Assembly: GCA_003131925.1 (NCBI GenBank) | Contig: PKWC01000167.1 | Location: 1 to 14,541, forward strand | Direction of reading: 5' to 3' | Length of the DNA stretch: 14,541 nucleotides | Source of the DNA: Alphaproteobacteria bacterium | GTDB lineage: Bacteria > Pseudomonadota > Alphaproteobacteria > Micropepsales > Micropepsaceae | Shown here: positions 1 to 6,161 of the stretch, piece by piece | How the letters are laid out: every line of letters begins with the position of its first letter | Position numbering within the stretch: position 1 is the stretch's first letter | Made by a program: the position numbers and the translations under genes | The notes under the pieces: model-generated | Databases searched by the model: none | Seen by the model: only the letters and a program-made list of their open reading frames with translations | What the model was told of the DNA's origin: nothing

Positions 1-1
1 C

Positions 2-148
2 GCGCTCAAGGCCGAGGTATGGCCCCTGATAGTCGCCGGCCGCGTCCGGCCCGTCATCGACAGTAAGTTTCCGCTTGAGCAAGCTCAGGCGGCCCATGAA
101 AGAATGGCAGCCAGCCGGCATATCGGCAAGATTTTGCTCACCCTTTGA
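2..148 (+). CDS. NAD(P)H-quinone oxidoreductase-like dehydrogenase, C-terminal end (partial)
   Basis: This is the last 48 codons of a gene that begins left of the window; it is open in frame 2 from base 2 to the TGA at 146-148. The translated tail reads WPLIVAGRVRPVIDS, then FPLEQAQAAHERM, then HIGKILLTL. That is the usual C-terminus of the zinc-independent quinone oxidoreductase/PIG3 branch of the medium-chain dehydrogenases, where a 'G.i.P.i...f.l..a..AH..me...hiGKivL' pattern closes the Rossmann fold. These enzymes pass electrons from NADPH to quinones or similar electrophiles in the cytoplasm. The catalytic and nucleotide-binding parts lie outside the window, so substrate cannot be judged. 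It lies on the same strand as the trcR-like gene, 116 bp upstream of it. Confidence 0.75.
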   Translation, partial: ALKAEVWPLIVAGRVRPVIDSKFPLEQAQAAHERMAASRHIGKILLTL

Positions 149-224
149 CCAATTCCCTTTCCCTTCACAGGCTCTTTCGGCTACAACCCCGCCATCCTCG
201 AAAGGTTAAAGCCTGGAGAGCGGC

Positions 225-243
225 GCGGGGCCGGAAACCCCGC
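225..243 (+). other. GC hairpin in the leader of the trcR-like gene
   Basis: GCGGGG at 225-230 can pair with CCCCGC at 238-243 across a 7-nt loop. The hairpin ends about 5 nt before the AAGGA Shine-Dalgarno of the trcR-like gene. No T-run follows, so it is not a standard terminator for the upstream dehydrogenase. The rest of the 149-264 gap shows no convincing promoter: a TTGACC at 145-150 has no good -10 at 17 bp. A role in translation control is inference only. Confidence 0.35.
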
Positions 244-264
244 CCGGGAAAGGATCATTGACAC

Positions 265-912
265 ATGGCAGCCACCCCACCGCTCATGCCGAAAGCTACG
301 GCCGTCTGGCTCGTCGACAATACCTCGCTGACCTTCGAGCAGATCGCCGATTTCTGCGGCTTGCACCCGCTCGAGGTCAAAGGCATTGCCGACGAGGACG
401 TGGCGAAAGGCATCAAGGGCCAGGATCCCGTCACATCCGGTCAGCTGACGCGCGAGCAGATCGCGGAGGCCGAGACAAATCCCAAATTGCGCCTGAAGAT
501 GGCGCCGCCCAAATACAAGATGCCGCCCGTCAAGATGAAGAAGGCGCCGCGGTATACGCCGGTCTCCAAACGCCAGGACAAGCCTGACGCGGTGTACTGG
601 ATCCTGCGCAATCATCCCGAATTCGCAGACGCCGACATTATCAAGCTGATCGGCACCACGAAATCCACGATCCAGAAAATCCGCGAGCGCTCGCACTGGA
701 ATGCGCCAAATATCAAGGCCGTCGATCCAGTAACGCTCGGGCTGTGCTCGCAACTCGAACTCGATCTCGCGGTGGAGCGCGCCTCGCAGCGCCGCGAACG
801 TCTAACGGTCAAGAGCGTCAAGAAGGGTGAAAGTCTCAAGCCGATCGGAGAAGTCGCGGCGGCGGAAGAAACAGCTCTCGTGGACGCGGAGAATTCCGGC
901 GAAGACAAATGA
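265..912 (+). CDS. trcR: DUF1013 family, TrcR-type cell-cycle transcriptional regulator
   Basis: The 215-residue product is a clear DUF1013 protein, a family largely confined to Alphaproteobacteria and named TrcR (cell-cycle transcriptional regulator) in current annotation. Residues about 14-50 (AVWLVDNTSLTFEQIADFCG onward) look like a helix-turn-helix. Residues 73-103 are a Lys/Pro-rich linker (PPKYKMPPVKMKKAP). Residues 105-147 (KPDAVYWILRNHPEFADADI, then GTTKSTIQKIRERSHWN) form a second HTH-like block. The last 30 residues are acidic and probably disordered. It should act in the cytoplasm on transcription, and family members are linked to RNA polymerase and cell-cycle control. The ATG at 265 has AAGGA at 250-254 and gives the standard family N-terminus. 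The gene is convergent with the broken MFS gene, 36 bp away. The family call is strong; the exact role here is inferred. Confidence 0.9.
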   Translation: MAATPPLMPKATAVWLVDNTSLTFEQIADFCGLHPLEVKGIADEDVAKGIKGQDPVTSGQLTREQIAEAETNPKLRLKMAPPKYKMPPVKMKKAPRYTPVSKRQDKPDAVYWILRNHPEFADADIIKLIGTTKSTIQKIRERSHWNAPNIKAVDPVTLGLCSQLELDLAVERASQRRERLTVKSVKKGESLKPIGEVAAAEETALVDAENSGEDK

Positions 913-948
913 TCGCCTGCCGGTTTGCGTCTCCCGGACTTTATGGCC

Positions 949-2209
949 TCACGCCGCTTCGCGCGTGCCGCCGTGCTCGGGTCCCCTGGGATCCAGTTCG
1001 AGTGCCGTGGGCGAGGCCTGCTGCAGGACGGCCACGTAGTGCTCGCGCGCGGCTTCTGGCTCTGATCCGAAGGTTGTCATCCGCACCACGGTGAACACGG
1101 TCATCGCCAGATGCACTGTCGCCGTATAGAGAAAAAGCGCCGGCATGCCGGCGCGCACTGTGATTACTGCCGCCAGAATCGGTCCCACGACCGAAGCCAG
1201 CGCGTTGACGAGTAGAAGAGTCGCGGACGCTTCCACGAATTCACTGCGCAGCATCCGATCATTCGCGTGCGCGATGGAGAGAGAGTAGAGCGGAAGCATC
1301 GCCGCGCCGAAAACAAAGACGACGGGGAACAGAATCGCCGGAGTCTTTATCCCGTATCTTCCGAGAAGCGCCAACGCGACGCCAAACACTGCGGCAACGC
1401 CGCACTCTGCAACAATGATCCATCGACGGTCCACGCGATCTGAGTATCGCGCGAGAGGAAACTGGATCAGCGCGCCTCCGATAATGAAGGCGCTCATGAA
1501 GGAAGCAACGCCGGAAGTGCGGTAACCGAGCAGTTGGGCGTAGACGGGCGCGAGCGTCCAGAAGGCGCCGTTGGCGAGCCCCACCGTGACGACGCCGGCC
1601 ACGCCGATCGGCGCCATCCGCATTAGCCGCCGCACACGCAACGGAGGCACCGCCTGCGGCGCTGGCTGCGGGAGCTGGGTCAGCCCCACAGGAACGAGAC
1701 AGCAGATATAGGCCATGGCGGCAACGCTGAAGAGCTTGTAACCGCCGGGCGACGCGAGAAGGAGCAGCCACTGCCCGAGCATCAGGAATGTCAGATTGAC
1801 GCCCACATAGGCGGAGAGAATGCGCCCACGCGTCTGGTTCGTCGCCCGGTCGTTGAGCCAGCTCTCTAGCGCCATGACCACATTGGCCGCTGAATCCAAA
1901 GGCTGCGCGAATCGCGAACCAGGTTCCCGGCTCGACGAGTAGCGGCTGCAGGAGAACGGTGCCGGCCGTCAGTGCCGCGCCCACGGAAAATGTGCGGATA
2001 TGACCGACCCGCGCGGGCACGCGCGGACCGACGAGGCAGCCCGCGACGAACCCGGCATAGTAGAACGAGCCCATCGCGCCGATCGCGAGATCGGAAAATC
2101 CTTCCAGATGCGCACGCACGGGCGTGAGCGTGCCCACGAGCCCGTTGCCCGCGAGCAGAAAGGCGGTGGAAAGGAGAATTGCCCCGATCGACAGGAGTTG
2201 TGGGTTCAT
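949..2209 (-). pseudogene. MFS transporter (YcaD-like) broken by a frameshift
   Basis: Two overlapping frames together make one complete transporter of about 420 residues. The first begins at the ATG at 2209 (MNPQLLSIGAILLSTAFLL) and carries the first TM helices through FAIRAAFGFS. The second carries ALESWLNDRATNQTRGRI, then about nine more TM segments, to the TGA at 949. YcaD-type MFS proteins carry a GF-x-x-A-x(6)-ESWLN stretch exactly where the frames meet, so the join lies about 1885-1900. The second frame is offset +1, which needs one extra base or two lost bases; losing GC from GGCGCC would restore family spacing. Downstream sequence is well preserved and ends in a typical ALELDPR tail, so the break is either recent or a base-call error. 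If intact it would be an inner-membrane proton-coupled exporter. No strong Shine-Dalgarno precedes 2209. A TTGACA on the minus strand (2250-2255) lacks a good -10. The yqaA-like gene ends 99 bp upstream on the same strand. Confidence 0.8.
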
Positions 2210-2308
2210 TGCGCGCCCGAATCAGGGAGCCAGCCGCTCACGGTATTCATGTCAAAAACTTCAGCGCCAGTCTCGCGCAAACGTCGGCAATTTTTTGTTC
2301 AAGCCCGG

Positions 2309-2926
2309 CTAAAATACGTAACGTGCGACGAGAAATCCTCCGACGAGGAGAATCAGGAAGCCCAGCAGAACCAGTTCGAGCCGCTTTTCGATGAAGACAC
2401 GCACCGGCTCGCCAAACAGATAAAGCAGCCCCGCCTCGAGCGAAAAGCGGGCACCGCGCGTGATGATGGACAGCAGCACAAACAGCCCGAGGTTATAGCC
2501 GGCGAATCCGGAGGCGATGGTGACGAGCTTGTAGGGGATGGGGGTCATACCCTTGATCAGAATGATCGCGGCGCCCCATTTCGCGTAGGCGGCGCGGAAC
2601 GCATCCAGCCTGTCGCCGTAGCCGTAGGCCTGAATCAGCCAATGGCCGATCGAATTGTAGAGAAGCGCGCCGATCGCATAGCCGAGCAATCCGCCGAGAA
2701 CGGAGAAGAGGGTGCACCACGCGGCCAGACGAAAGGCGCGGCGGCGGTCGGCAAGCACCATCGGCACGAGCATGATATCGGGCGGCAGGGGGAAAAACGA
2801 GCTTTCCGCGAACGCGACCGCGGCCAGTGCCCACCACGCGTAAGGGCCGGCCGACTGGGCCAACACGCGGCGATAGAGGGCGCGCAACGCGCTTTCCCTC
2901 GGCCGTGTCCCGGCGCCTTCGTTCAT
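2309..2926 (-). CDS. YqaA/DedA (VTT-domain) inner-membrane protein
   Basis: This 205-residue membrane protein belongs to the YqaA branch of the DedA/VTT (SNARE-associated) family. Visible features are the re-entrant-loop motif AESSFFPLPPDIMLVP (residues 40-55), the second loop GMTPIPYKLVTIASGFAG (126-143), and the conserved arginines in TRGARFSLEAG (156-166). A hydrophobic C-terminal helix runs from about 184 to 203. DedA-superfamily proteins are associated with lipid scrambling or undecaprenyl-phosphate recycling, but the YqaA branch is poorly characterised, so the substrate is unknown. The ATG at 2926 is preceded by GAGGA about 9 nt upstream. A longer frame reaching 3070 is possible, but its extra residues do not look like the family. 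The gene is divergent from the acyl-CoA synthetase and may share a transcript with the broken MFS gene downstream. Confidence 0.85.
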   Translation of the reverse strand: MNEGAGTRPRESALRALYRRVLAQSAGPYAWWALAAVAFAESSFFPLPPDIMLVPMVLADRRRAFRLAAWCTLFSVLGGLLGYAIGALLYNSIGHWLIQAYGYGDRLDAFRAAYAKWGAAIILIKGMTPIPYKLVTIASGFAGYNLGLFVLLSIITRGARFSLEAGLLYLFGEPVRVFIEKRLELVLLGFLILLVGGFLVARYVF

Positions 2927-3051
2927 CGTGTCGTCCTCAAACGGCTTTGCGTTCGTACCAACCACGACGCCGCGCGTCCATGCGAGAGCCCTGCTTGCCG
3001 CCGTTGTAGGCATTGAATAGTTTGCGAAGACTTGCAGACAGCGCAGATTCA
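2927..3051. promoter_or_regulatory. Divergent intergenic region (yqaA-like / acyl-CoA synthetase)
   Basis: These 125 bp separate two divergent start codons and must hold promoters for both directions unless the synthetase starts earlier at the TTG at 3013. I see the GAGGA Shine-Dalgarno of the yqaA-like gene at its left edge and a GATTC site (3046-3050) next to the synthetase ATG. No -35/-10 pair is convincing on either strand. Confidence 0.35.
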
Positions 3052-4893
3052 ATGGCGAAGCGGAGACCATCCAGACTGGGAAAGAAAACGGCGCGCGCCG
3101 GATCGCGGAAGAAAAGTGCGCGACGGGTCAAGACGAAACGCGTGAGGAAAGCGGCGCAGCCGGCGCCAAAGCCTGTTCTGCCGTTGCGCCCGCGCAAGCG
3201 CATTTCGCGCCGCACTGCGGCGGCCGCTCCGCGCCTTGTCGCACGGCCGAAACATAAACAGGGCTCCGGGCTCTACGACCGCGACCTTGATCGCAACCCC
3301 GCCAATTTTCAGCCACTCACCCCACTGTCCTTTCTCGAGCGCGCGGCGCTGCTTTTCCCGGATCATCCCGCGATCATTCACGGCAAGATGACGGTAAGTT
3401 ACGCCACATATTACGAGCGGGCACGGCGGCTGGCTTCCGCGCTCGCCGACCGCGACATAGGCCCGGGCGATACTGTGGCGGTGATGCTTGCGAACACGCC
3501 GCCCATGCTCGAAGCCCACTACGGCGTGCCGATGGTGGGCGCGGTGCTTTGCCCTCTCAACACCAGACTCGATCCGGCGGCTCTGGCATTCATTCTGGAT
3601 CACGGCGAAGCAAAACTGCTGATCACGGACCGCGAATTTGCCACGACGATCAAAGAGGCATTGCGGCTTGTGAAATCCCGGCCCTTTGTCGTCGATGTCG
3701 ACGATTTGGAATTTCCGCAGAACGGAGAACGCCTGGGCGCGATCGACTACGAAGCTTTCCTCGCGAGCGGCGATCCGGAATTTGCCTGGAAGATGCCGGA
3801 AGACGAATGGGACGCCATTGCGCTCAACTACACCTCGGGCACGACAGGCAATCCCAAGGGCGTCGTGTTTCATCATCGCGGCGCAGCGCTGATCGGCTAC
3901 GGCAATGTGCTCGCGGCCGGGCTCGGTCGGCATCCGGTCTATCTGTGGACGTTGCCGATGTTCCACTGCAACGGCTGGTGCTTTCCATGGACGCTGCCCG
4001 TCGTCGGAGGAACGAATGTCTGCCTGCGCTGGGTGAGGGCGAAACCGATCTATGACCTCATGGCGGAGCACGGCGTTACGCATCTCTGTGGCGCACCGAT
4101 CGTGATGTCGACGCTCATCCACGCAGCGCCCAACGAGCGGCGTCCGCTGGCGCGAAAGGTCGAATTCATAACTGCCGCCGCTCCTCCGCCCGAGTCAGTA
4201 TTGGCTGCGATGTCGGAGGCTGGCTTCAATGTCACCCACGTCTACGGGCTGACGGAAACTTACGGCCCGGCGGTCGTCAATGAATGGCGGGCCGCGTGGG
4301 ACTGGCTCGACGCCAATTCGCGCGCGGCGAAAAAGGCCCGCCAGGGCGTGCGCTATCACGCGCTCGAGGCGCTTTCCATCATGGATCCCGAGACCATGGA
4401 ACCGGTGCCCGCCGACGGCCAGTCGCTCGGCGAGGTGATGTTTCGCGGCAATATCGTCATGAAGGGTTACCTGAAAAATGCGCCGGCAACGCGCGAAGCG
4501 TTCGCCGGCGGCTGGTTCCATTCCGGCGATCTCGGCGTCCTCCACGCCGACGGCTACATTCAGCTCAAGGACCGCTCGAAGGACATCATCATTTCGGGCG
4601 GCGAGAACATCTCATCGATCGAAGTGGAGGACGCGCTTCTGAAGCATCCCTCAGTGCTGCACGCCGCGGTCGTGGCCCGCCCCGACGAAAAATGGGGCGA
4701 AACGCCATGCGCCTTTGTGGAAAGGAAAAAAGGACACGACAAGACGACCGAACGCGAGCTCGTGGCCTGGTGCCGTGACGTGCTCGCGCACTACAAATGT
4801 CCACGCCACATTGTATTCTGCGAATTGCCCAAGACTTCGACGGGCAAGGTTCAGAAATTCAAGCTGCGCGAGCGCGCGAAAAGCGTCGAATAG
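3052..4893 (+). CDS. AMP-forming acyl-CoA synthetase with Lys/Arg-rich N-terminal extension
   Basis: The 613-residue product activates a carboxylic acid to its acyl-adenylate and then the CoA thioester. Signature motifs are YTSGTTGNPKG (260-270, ATP/phosphate loop), YGLTETYGP (398-406), WFHSGDLG (488-495), DRSKDIIISGGENISS (507-522) and PKTSTGKVQK, whose K599 is the expected catalytic lysine. The core from YDRDLDRNPANFQPLTPLSF (75-94) matches the roughly 540-residue medium-chain/DmdB-like ligases of Alphaproteobacteria, so a fatty or branched/aromatic acid is likely but unresolved. The first 72 residues are unusual: 28 Lys/Arg and no Asp or Glu, resembling a histone H1-like tail. No start codon lies close to the conserved core, so at least part of the tail is probably translated. 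Other starts are TTG 3013 and GTG 3142, and none has a strong Shine-Dalgarno. It has its own transcription unit, divergent from the yqaA-like gene. Confidence 0.9.
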   Translation: MAKRRPSRLGKKTARAGSRKKSARRVKTKRVRKAAQPAPKPVLPLRPRKRISRRTAAAAPRLVARPKHKQGSGLYDRDLDRNPANFQPLTPLSFLERAALLFPDHPAIIHGKMTVSYATYYERARRLASALADRDIGPGDTVAVMLANTPPMLEAHYGVPMVGAVLCPLNTRLDPAALAFILDHGEAKLLITDREFATTIKEALRLVKSRPFVVDVDDLEFPQNGERLGAIDYEAFLASGDPEFAWKMPEDEWDAIALNYTSGTTGNPKGVVFHHRGAALIGYGNVLAAGLGRHPVYLWTLPMFHCNGWCFPWTLPVVGGTNVCLRWVRAKPIYDLMAEHGVTHLCGAPIVMSTLIHAAPNERRPLARKVEFITAAAPPPESVLAAMSEAGFNVTHVYGLTETYGPAVVNEWRAAWDWLDANSRAAKKARQGVRYHALEALSIMDPETMEPVPADGQSLGEVMFRGNIVMKGYLKNAPATREAFAGGWFHSGDLGVLHADGYIQLKDRSKDIIISGGENISSIEVEDALLKHPSVLHAAVVARPDEKWGETPCAFVERKKGHDKTTERELVAWCRDVLAHYKCPRHIVFCELPKTSTGKVQKFKLRERAKSVE

Positions 4894-4903
4894 CTCCGCT
4901 GTA

Positions 4904-4933
4904 TTTTTCCTCCCCCACGTGGGGGGAGGAAAA
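4904..4933. repeat. GC-rich palindromic element, copy 1
   Basis: TTTTCCTCCCCC (4905-4916), a CACGTG-type centre and GGGGGGAGGAAAA (4921-4933) form a near-perfect palindrome with one unpaired G. It sits 11 bp after the acyl-CoA synthetase stop. A closely related palindrome with a CAACGTG centre ends the window at 14519-14539. Both are intergenic, which fits a dispersed repetitive extragenic palindrome. T's come before the stem and A's after it on both strands, so it is not a typical intrinsic terminator, although it could still stall transcription or protect 3' ends. Confidence 0.65.
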
Positions 4934-4984
4934 GAGATAAAGAGAGAAAAGCCGGTCCCGGCGCGCGATGCGGGCCGGGACCGG
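4934..4984 (-). terminator. Intrinsic terminator of the small secreted-protein gene
   Basis: On the minus strand an 11-bp perfect stem (CCGGTCCCGGC / GCCGGGACCGG, at 4974-4984 and 4952-4962) with an 11-nt loop is followed by the T-rich run CTTTTCTCTCTTTATCTC. It starts 16 bp after the TAA at 5001, as expected for a Rho-independent terminator. The T-run exists on the minus strand only, so this element does not serve the acyl-CoA synthetase. Confidence 0.75.
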
Positions 4985-5000
4985 ACGAAATGCAGAGCGC

Positions 5001-5327
5001 TTAGCGAACGTCGCGGTGCCATTCCCTGCGGTCACGTTCCCAGCGGTTGTGCACCCAGAAGAACCGCTGAGCCCCGACCGTCCGCACATAGACGGGCCCG
5101 CGGTACCAGACGCCGTCCACGTAGAGTGGGCGGCCATAGACTGGATAACCGCAAAAGGCCGGGCGAAAGCGGAAGGGCCTGTTGCAGGGATTTCCGACGC
5201 TGACAACGACACCCGGCGTGCCAACCGAAACGCCTACGCTGACGCCCGCGCTTGCCGGAGCCGTCGTGGCCAGGGCCGCGCCAGCGAGCATGGCTGCGCT
5301 CACTGCAATCTTCGCGATCGTTTTCAT
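5001..5327 (-). CDS. Small basic secreted protein with signal peptide, function unknown
   Basis: The 108-residue product opens with a textbook Sec signal: MKTIAK, a hydrophobic stretch (residues 7-20), and an ASA-G cleavage site after about residue 27. The mature 81 residues begin with a Val/Gly repeat (GVSVGVSVGTPGVVVSVG) and hold two cysteines (C48, C59). They end in an aromatic and Arg-rich tail with short Y/W-G repeats: PVYGRPLYVDGVWYRGPVYV, then FFWVHNRWERDRREWHRD. This pattern is common in small periplasmic or surface proteins of Hyphomicrobiales, none with a known function that I can name. The ATG at 5327 is fixed by AAGGAG 8 nt upstream. A longer reading from 5378 would put 17 residues before the signal and is unlikely. 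A strong terminator follows. Expected location is the periplasm or cell surface. Confidence 0.8.
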   Translation of the reverse strand: MKTIAKIAVSAAMLAGAALATTAPASAGVSVGVSVGTPGVVVSVGNPCNRPFRFRPAFCGYPVYGRPLYVDGVWYRGPVYVRTVGAQRFFWVHNRWERDRREWHRDVR

Positions 5328-5362
5328 CTTCAGTCTCCTTTGCGCCGGCGCCTGAATGGCGA

Positions 5363-5388
5363 ACCGACATGCGCGCAATCATGGTTCC
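5363..5388 (-). promoter_or_regulatory. Candidate EcfG-type (general stress) promoter of the secreted-protein gene
   Basis: On the minus strand GGAAC (5384-5388) is followed after 17 nt by CGGT (5363-5366). The alphaproteobacterial EcfG consensus is GGAAC-N16/17-CGTT, so the -35 is exact and the -10 has one mismatch. Transcription would begin near 5356, giving a leader of about 29 nt with the AAGGAG site, which is a sensible layout. The remaining sequence up to 5607 contains no gene I can support. Confidence 0.35.
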
Positions 5389-5565
5389 ATCGCTTTGAAC
5401 TCGCGCTGAAGTTGCGGTTCAGACAGCATTCATCGCTGCAAGAAGGATTGCCGACCGACGCGGATGGCGACACTCGGTTACAGGAATCGCCAGGCGTCAG
5501 GGTTGGGGCTCAAAGGAGATCCGCTTTGCGGGCTTCGCTGCGATTCGTCGGCGCGCGCAACCGGA

Positions 5566-5586
5566 CGCCGGCAAAGGCGGCCGGCG
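5566..5586. other. Hairpin downstream of the first ydcH gene
   Basis: CGCCGGC (5566-5572) and GCCGGCG (5580-5586) form a 7-bp stem with a 7-nt loop, 22 bp beyond the ydcH stop on the minus strand. No T-run follows on that strand, so any role as a terminator is weak. The 280-bp stretch 5328-5607 holds only this hairpin and the candidate EcfG promoter. Confidence 0.3.
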
Positions 5587-5607
5587 CTAATGTGGCGCTT
5601 GAACGCG

Positions 5608-5781
5608 TCAGTGGACGCAGCTGCGCAAGCGCTCGAGTTCGTCTTTTACTCTCAACTTTTCTTTCTTGAGGGCGGCGACCCGGACTTCGTCCCAATCGGG
5701 ATGGGCCATCTCGGATTCGATCAATTCCTGGAGTTTTTTGTGCTTTTCGGACAGTTCCTGCATGTGTCCATCTAGTGCCAT
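5608..5781 (-). CDS. YdcH/DUF465 family small coiled-coil protein
   Basis: This 57-residue protein shows the YdcH/DUF465 pattern: LSEKHKKLQELIESE (residues 10-24), a short linker, then VAALKKEKLRVKDELERL (35-52). These form two helices of a coiled-coil hairpin. The family is widespread and cytoplasmic, with no established biochemical role. The ATG at 5781 is chosen because GAGGTG lies 6 nt upstream (5788-5793). An earlier ATG at 5799 would add six residues, has no Shine-Dalgarno, and would place that GAGGTG inside the coding region. It is divergent from a second YdcH gene 173 bp away. Such pairs next to purE are common in Hyphomicrobiales as I recall. Confidence 0.85.
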   Translation of the reverse strand: MALDGHMQELSEKHKKLQELIESEMAHPDWDEVRVAALKKEKLRVKDELERLRSCVH

Positions 5782-5941
5782 CGTTCGCACCTCATTCACA
5801 AAAGAGGCACAATTAAATCACCGTCGGCGCTTCCTGTCCACAATTCGAGCCTGGCTTGGCCTCCGGCCCCCAAACGGCGGGCGCGCTCCGGCGGTACCGG
5901 GCGATCGCCCCAAAGAAGACATCCGGAAGAGCCATCTGGGG

Positions 5942-5947
5942 TATGAT
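5942..5947 (+). promoter_or_regulatory. Candidate -10 element for the second ydcH gene (leaderless)
   Basis: TATGAT matches the -10 consensus at five of six positions and ends 7 nt before the ATG at 5955, so transcription could begin at or next to the start codon. No purine-rich Shine-Dalgarno precedes that ATG. The -35 is weak: AAGACA at 5916-5921 leaves a 20-bp spacer. The rest of the 5782-5954 gap shows nothing else convincing. Confidence 0.35.
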
Positions 5948-5954
5948 CCCTCCG

Positions 5955-6161
5955 ATGACCGAATCAGAAGAACAGAGCCTGCGCGCTGCGCTGGCGGCGC
6001 TGATCGAGGAACATCGCGACCTCGATTCGGCCATCCTGGCGTTGGTCACGACAGGGTCGGGCGACCAGCTTCAGCTCACAAGGCTCAAGAAGCGCAAACT
6101 GCAGCTGAAGGACCAGATTGCCCGGCTGGAAAACGAGCTCTTGCCCAACATCATCGCCTGA
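5955..6161 (+). CDS. YdcH/DUF465 family small coiled-coil protein (second copy)
   Basis: This 68-residue protein has the same two-helix layout as its neighbour: LRAALAALIEEHRDLDSAIL (residues 9-28), a loop, then LTRLKKRKLQLKDQIARLEN (41-60). The C-terminal LKKrKLxLKDxIxxLE block is the most conserved YdcH feature. The two copies differ clearly in sequence, so this is not a recent tandem duplication. The start at 5955 (MTESEEQ) fits family length. An ATG at 5943 would add MIPP and cannot be excluded. Its TGA at 6159-6161 directly abuts the stop of the convergent diguanylate cyclase (6162-6164), so the pair has no spacer and no terminator. Function is unknown. Confidence 0.8.
   Translation: MTESEEQSLRAALAALIEEHRDLDSAILALVTTGSGDQLQLTRLKKRKLQLKDQIARLENELLPNIIA

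Noticed and set aside
145..173. TTGACC as the -35 of a trcR promoter
   Set aside because: At 17 bp spacing the -10 would be CAGGCT, matching only two of six positions, and the TTGACC overlaps the stop codon of the upstream gene.
1880..1905. Programmed ribosomal frameshift in the MFS gene
   Set aside because: There is no slippery sequence or stimulatory structure near the junction, and MFS transporters are not known to use one. Mutation or sequence error is simpler.
2227..2255. TTGACA on the minus strand as a promoter for the MFS gene
   Set aside because: The -35 is perfect but the hexamer at 17 bp is TGGCTC, a poor -10, so the promoter is not supported.
2000..3016. Long plus-strand open frame (338 codons) opposite the MFS and yqaA-like genes
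   Set aside because: It is an antisense shadow: the translation is charged and low in hydrophobic residues with no family pattern, while the minus strand encodes clear membrane proteins over the same bases.
3049..4122. Minus-strand open frame of 357 codons opposite the acyl-CoA synthetase
   Set aside because: It is an antisense shadow of a gene with all AMP-binding motifs on the plus strand.
4904..4933. The palindrome as an intrinsic terminator for the acyl-CoA synthetase
   Set aside because: The stem is followed by AAAAGAG rather than a T-run on the plus strand, and the same is true on the minus strand. It is reported as a repeat instead.
5464..5775. Plus-strand open frame across the first ydcH gene and its downstream gap
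   Set aside because: It has no Shine-Dalgarno and no family resemblance, and its second half is antisense to the clear YdcH coding region.
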